DNA from: Ophiothrix spiculata
Lineage: Eukaryota; Echinodermata; Ophiuroidea; Amphilepidida; Ophiotrichidae
DNA length: 27,914 nt
Reading direction: 5' to 3' (one strand)
Assembly: GCA_000969725.1 (NCBI GenBank)
Contig: JXSR01S015815.1
Part shown: piece by piece, positions 20,655 to 27,914 of the stretch
Layout: every line of letters starts with the position of its first letter
Numbering within the stretch: position 1 is the stretch's first letter
Position numbers and translations under genes: made by a program
The notes under the pieces: generated by a model
What the model was told of the DNA's origin: nothing
Database searches by the model: none
What the model saw: the letters and a program-made list of their open reading frames with translations, nothing else

Positions 20655-20725
20655 CCTGGGATTTGAACCCTTTACGTCTGGCATCCCGTTCCAATGTCCA
20701 GCTATGGCAAGCCACCGAGCCTGCC
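20655..20725 (-). other. tRNA-like SINE head fragment
   Basis: The minus strand shows TGGCTTGCCATAGCTGGACA and then a perfect B box GGTTCAAATCC (20659-20669). The A box is degenerate. Similarity to 19786-19860 supports a shared tRNA-derived origin. A plus-strand frame across it is not convincing as a gene. Confidence 0.4.
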
Positions 20726-22040
20726 ATGGCAGCACTTTCGTGCCCATCTGTATCCCCTGTCTATGACGCATTTGGACTTAGGCGAATTTCTTGATTTTTG
20801 CTTGTTGGATTTTGTTGGACTGTGACGTGTTAGGGTTAAGGAGTCAAATCACTGCAGTGACTGAATGAAGCTTAAGTGGATCAATTTCAATTATTCTTCT
20901 TTCTTCCATCAGCCTTTAAACATGCATTTCTCACAATTCAATTGAAATCATGCAATCGGTTTAATTAAGCAACTAGGCCCTACATGTTTTCATTATTTGT
21001 CTAAACACAACGAGGACAATTTGCTGCGAAACAACCAGTGCTACTCTAACACGTCAAAGTGACACTGCAAAATTGTGCTTGAAAAATTCACAAAGCCGGT
21101 CATCCATCATTTACACAATACTAACTTTCGTTCTCATATTTCCATGGCTGAAGGAGAGTTTTCTTTTGATCCATATCCACAAGTGACGACTTTTTATCTA
21201 TAAATACAGCCAGAAGAATATAACACAGACAAGACAAAATTGTGCAAATCATAATAAATCAAATAAAAAATTATCATAACTTAGGGCAATCAAGTATAAA
21301 GGAGTCATTCTAAAACACCTGAAATTCATTTTCAATGTCTCTGAGCTATTTCTAAGAATATTCATTTGTTGATTATGAAATGTGTTATGGATAATATGAA
21401 TGATTGAATACATTCGCAGTATTCTCTCCTCTCTCTGTCTTAAGTTAAGGATCTATATATTACTGACAAAATCATAATTTGCAGCAACCTCAAATTATTG
21501 TCTATATGTCACAATTCAGCATTTTATAAAATAAAATGAAGAATAAAGATCAAATTTACAGGCATTTTTGAAGATGTTATATAGAGCAAAGCAAAACATG
21601 CAAATACTTGCCATAAGGAGTGTTGTCTTAAAATAAAAATAAATATTCTATGTGAAAATATAAGGCTTGAAGTGAACGGTATACGCTATATGCTATTAGA
21701 TGGGTATTCAGTCTCGAAGTGTTACGTGTAATCCGGATTATCACCCTAACAACTGGTTCACGCTTTCTAGTTTTGAACCATGATCAAAATGATCACCACA
21801 TAAAAGTATAGCATACACCGTTGTCAGGGGATGTGCCTGAACCAGTTACTGGGGAAGTTACATAACCACTACGATACTGAATATGTTATACAGGCACGGC
21901 GGGCAATTTGTTTTTTTGAATAGTGCCCTCTTATGTGACCCGGTAGCATCAAATCCACATATTCAATTGAATCTATACACATGCCCAAGTAAAATCGTGC
22001 ACCATATACCTAAATAGTAAAGTTCTATGTGATCGCAGCC
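20726..22040. other. Intergenic or intronic, nothing recognised
   Basis: AT-rich DNA with no coding frame, tRNA-like box pair or delimited inverted repeat. Confidence 0.5.
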
Positions 22041-22340
22041 TAATGCTGCTTTCATACTAATGTCGCTTTGCAGCTTTGTCGCTTTGTAGCTCCGGTCGTA
22101 TGCTTCGTTTCACACTTTTGTAGCTTTGCAGCTTTGTCGCTTTGCTGCTTTGTCGCTTTGAAAGTTGAATTGAATTCAACTTGCAAAGCGATGTCGTGCG
22201 GCAAGTTTTGCCGATATCGATTACATCAGCGACATTGTAGCTTTGCCGCTGCGGCAACCGGAAGCGACAAATTTATGCCCATATTTGGCGTAGTGCAGCG
22301 ACAAAGCTGCAAAGCGACATTAGTATGAAAGCAGCATTAG
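22041..22340. mobile_element. MITE with 42-bp perfect terminal inverted repeats
   Basis: It starts taatgctgctttcatactaa and ends with the exact reverse complement over about 42 bp. The interior is built of imperfect repeats of gctttgtcgctttg / gcagctttg. TA may be the target duplication. Short frames on both strands follow from the repeats. Confidence 0.82.
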
Positions 22341-22566
22341 AGATGCTTGACTTTGAAACTTTGCCTATTTGATATAGAACAAACTTGATTGTCTGTGAAT
22401 AGTGCACCCTATACCTGTACCTCTTCCTGGTTCCCCCAAGACAGAAGTTGGCCTCAACAGAAACTATTATCAGATCCCATAGATGAAATAAAAAAATCAT
22501 GGATCACAGAAAATCTGGGTACATTGGAACTTTGTTGCTGGCCTGCGGGTCTGAATAAAGGCTTAC

Positions 22567-22596
22567 CAAATTTGCTTTGAAAAACTTTCAACATTT
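22567..22596 (-). CDS. Possible 30-nt microexon
   Basis: A pyrimidine-rich acceptor (gatctcttattttctag) is followed 30 nt later by the donor GTAAGC. If entered in phase 1 the segment reads through as about ten residues (EMLKVFQSKF) and leaves in phase 1, the phase used by the downstream gene. The support is only the splice signals and phase, so chance is a serious alternative. Confidence 0.15.
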
Positions 22597-22800
22597 CTAG
22601 AAAATAAGAGATCAAAATAACACTTCTTTTATTAACCATGTTAATGCAAAGATAATATGGCATGTAACTGGTCTCTTAAAAATGGCTCTAAAGATTTAAG
22701 AAAATCTATGCACAGAATAAAATAAAAGGATTCTACACCTGGTAAAGGCACTTAACCAAAATGTGCAAGAAAATACAGCTCAAGATTCTACTTCAAAGAT

Positions 22801-22975
22801 AATGGCCCGTTTTCAGGAAGGTGTTTAGCTAAAGAACAGTTTTAACTGAAGAGCAACTGTCCGGGAATTATATGCACCGTTGAAGCTTTCATGCGGAACA
22901 GTTCAATGGGCCAAGCTGATGATGGAAAATAAAACCATCTTTTAGATAAAAAACTTTCTTGAGTACGGGCCAATG
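22801..22975. mobile_element. GGCCCGT-ended inverted-repeat element
   Basis: The left end atggcccgttttcaggaag pairs imperfectly with the right end ctttcttgagtacgggccaa, with similarity extending inward about 35 bp (ttagctaaaga against tcttttagataa). Length is about 170 bp and it is non-coding. The sequence near 3898 (ttggcccgtatcctgaag) looks like one isolated end of the same family. Confidence 0.6.
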
Positions 22976-23040
22976 CGTTTTAATTTTAATCAAATGTGTA
23001 ATGCCAACAATTCCTATGACAATCAGCAATTGGAGACTTG

Positions 23041-23080
23041 TAATAATAATAATATAATAATATATAATAATAATAATAAC
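23041..23080 (+). repeat. (TAA)n-type microsatellite, SINE tail
   Basis: Irregular taataat repeats form the 3' tail of the minus-strand SINE, directly at its target duplication. It is therefore not an independent microsatellite. Confidence 0.8.
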
Positions 23081-23446
23081 TGGGTTTTTGTATAGCGATT
23101 TTTCATTTAGATCAAACCGCTCATGATTCGCTGCAGGTAGATCGTCACAATCATTTCACTTCATTTAGCGGCAGCCTTTCAGGCGCACATCCTATCGGTA
23201 CTTAGATTGTAATATTTACCCTTTTGCAGCTTCCCATATCCTGGGTTGGGGCAGACTAAGATGAACAAATCTGGTGACAGTTTTAAATGCAGGAGGAAGA
23301 CCGGAGTACCCGGAGAAAAACCTGCGGAAGCGAGCATGGACTGAAAATCAAATGCACATAAAGCGCCGGGAGCGGGACTCGAACCCGGGACCTCATTGGT
23401 ACAAGGCGAGGAAAGTAACGCTGCGCCAACCCGCTTCCCCATCAGT
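23042..23446 (-). mobile_element. Complete tRNA-derived SINE with 21-bp target duplications
   Basis: On the minus strand the element runs from a tRNA-like head (GGTTGGCGCAGCGTTAC with B box GGTTCGAGTCC at 23375-23385), through a body with the block ttctccgggtactccggtct, to a tail aatcgctatacaaaaaccca followed by irregular (TTA)n repeats. Flanking direct repeats of 21 bp with one mismatch (aatcagca[a/c]ttggagacttg plus t; 23021-23041 and 23447-23467) mark target-primed retroposition. The central block resembles conserved core domains seen in several old metazoan SINE families. The exact family is not named here. Confidence 0.82.
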
Positions 23447-23559
23447 AATCAGCACTTGGAGACTTGTGAACCTAGAAGGTGTTTTCATGAAGTAAAAAAC
23501 ATGTTTTTGGATCAAATATGTGATGACTCACCCCAAAAGAGGGGACTTTGCAGATAATA

Positions 23560-23630
23560 TCAATTTTGAGTTTATCATTGTATCCGTTACAACATTTTCT
23601 AAGCTTTAAAATGACACCTTATTTGTCTAA
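23560..23630 (+). repeat. Fragment related to the TGTGACCCGTCATATC element
   Basis: The block aagctttaaaatgacacct with its following tta is shared with 710-1152 and 10413-10819. The terminal repeats are not seen, so this is a partial or degenerate copy. Confidence 0.35.
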
Positions 23631-24420
23631 ATTGATCAATGCGATCAAATTTTACAACAAAAAATCTGCTAAAAATTCTTATTATTTTCTTTATTTTTTG
23701 CTACCTATTTTCACCAGTATCTTGAAAAGTGTTCTGTCGCAAAGTTCCCCTTTTCAGGGTAAGTCATCTCATATTATACAAAGCTTGCCCTTGTCGTGGT
23801 GGTACTTTATCGAGCATTGTATCCCTTTATACAACTGCCCCAGTACTAACAGCCCCCTCCCTGTATCATAAATTCAGCACGGTGTCTGGGTGTTACTTTA
23901 TCCCTCACCTGATACTGTTACCTGATAATGTTATGAAGCAAATGTTCTCAATCTTCAGGGCAAGGTTCAATAACCTACATACCACTGATATAGTGTAACA
24001 TTTCTCTATGGATGATGTCACATACTTGCGAATCTTCAGTTTCATAGATAGTAATGGCTTGGTACGCATGGAAAGTATTTTAAAATGAATTTAATGGATT
24101 GGATTTGCTTAGGTTATCATAAAGTGACCTTTTGATAGGTGTTTGTTTTTGATTTTATAACTCCCATGTCAAATCACAATGTTGTTTCAATATTACAATT
24201 TTGTGTAGACAATACCTTACAAAATGTTGATTCATGTTGCAAAATAATGATAAAAATGTTTTGATTTAAAGTCCAGCAATACCATGATGATCTAGTTGAA
24301 GTTTGAGCACCTTTTTGTTTTCACTCACTCCAAAAAATGCACCATTTTTCTCCTGACCGAACTGCAAAAATGCAGCACCTTTTTTTCTCCATACCCAATC
24401 CAACCAGATGTTATTCATTG

Positions 24421-24486
24421 GGTTGGTACAATTTAGTAAGAATAAAGTGGGGTCACAAAAGTTGGGCCACAAATTGTACCAACCGG
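24421..24486. mobile_element. 66-bp hairpin element with 9-bp target duplication
   Basis: GGTTGGTACAATTT at 24421 pairs with AAATTGTACCAACC ending 24484. The 9-bp direct repeat TATTCATTG flanks it at 24412-24420 and 24487-24495. Nine-base duplications are typical of Mutator-like elements, but the ends are too short to assign a family. Confidence 0.65.
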
Positions 24487-24495
24487 TATTCATTG

Positions 24496-25779
24496 CACCA
24501 GACCGACCTGATCTGTAGAGATAGATGATGTATTGTCAAACCCAAAAATACTGCCAATCGAAGACCACAACGAGTCTGACAGATATCATTTTAATAAACA
24601 TTCAACAAACAGACTACATTTCAACGTCATGTGCTCAAGCACATGGCTTATTATGAAACTACAAAGCTACCATAATCAAAATGTATGTAAGATGGGAACA
24701 TGGTAGTCGCACAATGTCAAAAGTGGGATGTTGAATTTACAGCTAATATTCCCACCCACCTCACCCATAAAATGAGAGAATTATACAAATATGCATTTTT
24801 CAGCAAGGAGAGTTCTCTCTCAACAGCAGCTTTATTTGATCTTTTTCTCAAAGTGTATTATATTTAAAGTGGCTTTGCACAGAAACGGTGTCGGACCGCG
24901 AATGAGTCAGGATATCAGCGGTGTTGGACACAATTTGAAAGTATTTATCCTGGACTTTTAGCGTACTGTATCTTGCGCTTTATTGAAATCTTACACATGC
25001 GTCATTTTTATATTCACGCAAAAGACCATTCGCGTTACTCCTGACAGCACACTGGCTGAAAGCGCACAATACTTAAGGTATTAGTCATTGCTAAAAAATG
25101 AAAAATGTTTGCTTAATTTTGCTTGATATCTCAAATAGTAAGTCTTTGACCATATTTCTTATTACATTTAATAAAAAAAAACAACATATGTGAAAAAGAG
25201 AGAAAAAAATAGAGCCGTTTTTTAATTATAAGTGTTTTTGTCCGATTTATTTTGATTTTACCATTAAAGTCAATGGTAAAAAGTGGTAAAAGTGTTTTTT
25301 AAATGAATTTTTCTCAAAATCTCAAAGTTTCTCAAAGTCGGTGACGCCCTTTATTTATTTCAGAAATGTGATCAGAACATATGAAAACTCTATATATCAA
25401 AAAATAAGAAAAAAATAGAGGAATTCTATCTGCGCTAAGCTACCTTAATTGGCATACTAAATCAATGCAATCGGGTTATATCAAAAAAGTAAATCAGCTA
25501 AATATGAACACACAAATTTCAAGATTACTATTATCAATAAATCAAGATCGATATGGTAGATTTAAAAGTTATGAGGAGAATGTGTACTAAAATTAAGTAT
25601 AATCAAGCAGTATTTTTATTTAACATTTCATCACTATTTTAAAAACACAGATAACATGGATCATTTAACAGTAGGGAGTTGTTTCTTACTTTTCAAAATC
25701 ATTTCCACTAGCATTACAAATTCCCATCATTAGAAAAATATGAATTTCAAGTTACTTGAATCCAAATACTTTGTGACTA
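24496..25779. other. Intergenic or intronic, nothing recognised
   Basis: AT-rich with several short direct repeats (ctcaaagtttctcaaagtc) and one more GC-rich patch near 24880-25070. No supported gene. Confidence 0.5.
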
Positions 25780-25915
25780 CAATAAAGGGTTCATTCATAT
25801 TTTCCGTGTGTAATCGCTTGATTTTGCCCGAGGGCAGGATGGCGCTCAGTATCGCGAAGCGATGCTCGCCATCCTGCCCGAATACCCTTTTCATGTATAA
25901 AATGTCAAAATCCGG
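25780..25915. repeat. GC-rich hairpin element
   Basis: gggcaggatggcg and cgccatcctgccc pair around a short loop holding its own small palindrome (tcgcgaagcga). Outer complementarity (aaagggttcattca-like and gaatacccttttcat) extends it. It has the layout of the foldbacks in the exon arrays but a different sequence. Confidence 0.55.
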
Positions 25916-25989
25916 GCAAAAATTGGCCATAAAACAGTCTTTTCCGTCCTGGTTGTCAAATTATTAAATAGCGCCCATAGATTTTTACC

Positions 25990-26110
25990 TGTCTTGACGT
26001 TATCAAACGCACGCGCTACATCCCGCGTTCAGAGCCGGCGCGCCGTTGTGCACATGGCGACGCGGAGCGTCGCGCAATCATTACATTTGTTATGCCGCTT
26101 ATGAATCAAC
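25990..26110. other. Local GC/CpG-rich patch
   Basis: Sequence such as agagccggcgcgccg and gcgacgcggagcgtcgcg stands out from AT-rich surroundings. It is too short (about 100 bp) to call a CpG island, and lies next to the hairpin element at 25780. It may be an eroded repeat or a regulatory patch. Confidence 0.35.
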
Positions 26111-26633
26111 GCTGTTTATGCATGGCCACGTGACGGCTCTCGACTAATCAAAACCTTGGAAATTACGCAAGTATGTGTGAACTCATATTTAGTTAATAAT
26201 TTGAAGGTGCTGCCAATAATAAAATGGATCAACAATAAAAACAAACTGACTCACACCCAAGCTTTAAAGCTTAAAGCTTAGCAATTGATCCGAGAGTATA
26301 ATGACTCCTCAACAGAACTCTGTCTGAATTCCAATCTGAAATTGAATTAAAACTATTACAGGAAAAGTCTAATCCACTAATTACAGCTCTGTTTGCCAGG
26401 AATTTGAAGTAAGGTTTGACTCTAATTGAATTTGGAGTTGAATGTTAGACATTTAAAAGCCTGAGTTACATCGTTACACCCAAACAATATCAATGTTTGT
26501 GTTGTGTGTAATTTACATTTCCAAGTTTACTTTCTACTAAGTTCAACATAAACCGACCGCAAATAACTTCATCCAACTTGATGAAGAAATAAGAATTGGG
26601 TACAGAGTACTATGCTGGTCAATTGAGCAGTGA

Positions 26634-26962
26634 CTAAGGCCTAAAAAAATGTTTGATTGGCGTAACATAGAAAAAAAATAGGGTAGGTAGGTAGGATTTT
26701 TTTTAAAGTCTATGTTTCACATACAAGAACACAAAATATATGACACATATACAAAAACATCTTCACTTTTTCTGTAACACATCTTTTATTTGTCATTTTG
26801 AATGTCCTGCAAGCTATATCTCATGCCCCCATGAATCGATTCCCATCAAATTTGGGATTTGGAGGTTTTTTACCATGCTCAAAAAAATGAAAATATCTAG
26901 GGTCGGCGGTAAAAATAGGGTTGGTCGGGTTACGCCAATCAAACAATTTATTTAGGCCTAAC
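26634..26962. mobile_element. AGGCCTAA-ended MITE
   Basis: The left aggcctaaaaaaatgtttga with ttggcgtaac pairs with gttacgccaatcaaac and the right end tttatttaggcct. The length is about 325 bp with a tandem gtaggtaggtagg motif inside. It is non-coding. Confidence 0.7.
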
Positions 26963-27914
26963 ATTGGTTCCCATTGTCAGCACATTAAAAAACTACCAGC
27001 AATTCCAAGTCATGATTCGTCAATTTAGTTGGGCCACTTTTTTGGAATGGTCACAAATGTCACAAAAATGTTACATGTGATATTTCTGAACGTGAACATA
27101 GAATCAGTTTAACCAAAATATACTTTCTACCAAACATTTATATATAGATGATGATATGAATTTTCAACACACTTGTGTGAAATAAGAGAAAATGGCTATT
27201 TTTGCAGGACTTGCCAGCATCTTTCAAGCTACATACAGGGCTGCATGAAGTTTACAACATATATAGAAAATAATGACCCAGTTGCAAATTATAAAATGGA
27301 ATTATTAAATAACTGACAGTATCAAACATCTAGGCATCTAGGAGAAACAATGATACCTTGTGATGATGGCCAACAGGTCAAGGAACCCAAACACAAAAAC
27401 CACTGTTTAGATTATCTGTAAACACTGATGTCAATGTTTTAATGATGAGGCAAATTAGTTATCAGGGAACCATGATGACATCAATATAACCCCCATTCTT
27501 TAGATCATAGAGGCTGTAAATCTTACATCTAATATGTCACATGAGCCTTCACAGACAATCTTTTAATACACACTAGTGTCATACATGTTTTGCTAATGTT
27601 TTGTAGTTATCTATACCCAATCTATTTCTATGCTGTGATTCATCAAAGCCTTTGCCGGCCGTGTAAACATCTGGATGAGGATCCATCCAGGAGGATGTGA
27701 AAATGCAGTACCATATAATATCCACTTCTATGCAGACCCCAGATGCACACAGCAATAAGAAACGATCTTGTGAATAAAGCTGCATCATTTTGCATAACCT
27801 AGTTAGTTATGCATTTATCAATTACTTCCCCGGCCCTAGGGGACCCGGGATAGTGCGGGAACATAGCGGGGGAAGTACAGATTTTCATTGCCCCGCATGC
27901 CGGGAAGTTAGCCG
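26963..27914. other. Right end of window, no clear gene
   Basis: A 69-codon minus-strand frame at 27579-27788 contains the hydrophilic stretch WMDPHPDVYTAGKGFDE, which reads more like protein than its neighbours, but no domain, homologue or good splice pair could be recognised. The final ~90 bp are GC-rich with complementary ttccccggcc and gccgggaag blocks, perhaps the edge of another element. Confidence 0.3.

Noticed and set aside
22057..22328. Frames in the gctttg-repeat region
   Set aside because: The open frames on both strands follow from the internal repeat of the MITE.

Overview
This is eukaryotic, metazoan DNA. It is AT-rich and intron-dominated, with small extracellular-domain exons, tRNA-derived retroposons and many short inverted-repeat transposons. 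The CUB and calcium-binding EGF modules and the repeat style suggest a marine invertebrate, perhaps a non-vertebrate deuterostome such as an echinoderm or hemichordate. That placement is an inference, not something the sequence proves. No bacterial-style gene organisation is present.

Left half (about 1.8-12.1 kb, minus strand): part of one gene read right to left. Eight exons can be placed by splice sites, reading phase and cysteine pattern: a CUB domain split over two exons (11929-12135, 9074-9211), five single-exon EGF domains (8059-8193, 7483-7599, 6219-6344, 4667-4789, 3567-3713), and an exon with a sixth EGF plus the start of a seventh (1775-1964). Together they encode about 394 residues with no start and no stop, so the gene continues beyond the window on the left and starts upstream on the right. 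Every internal junction is phase 1 except the exit of the last exon, which is phase 2. The product would be a secreted or membrane-anchored, calcium-dependent CUB/EGF protein. The exact family cannot be named.

The most unusual feature lies in this gene. Three of the eight exons are followed by tandem arrays that repeat the 3' end of the exon, its 5' splice site and the first bases of the intron (units of about 139/130, 88 and 67 bp). Most of the extra splice donors are still intact, and each array has been split by an inserted hairpin or inverted-repeat element. Two of these insertions share the same right end and TA target duplication.

Right half (12.1-27.9 kb): no confident gene. It holds a retroelement endonuclease-like fragment (12406-12838), and many non-autonomous DNA transposons, several with clear target duplications: hAT-like at 12847-13241 and 19513-19703, TA-flanked at 17437-18621, TTAA-flanked at 14142-14287, and a 66-bp hairpin with 9-bp duplications at 24421-24486. 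It also holds one complete SINE with 21-bp target duplications (23042-23446) and several other tRNA-like heads. A phase-compatible candidate exon at 16174-16272 and a possible 30-nt microexon at 22567-22596 could belong to the 5' part of the same gene, whose upstream intron would then be full of transposons. No promoter, CpG island or rRNA gene was recognised.
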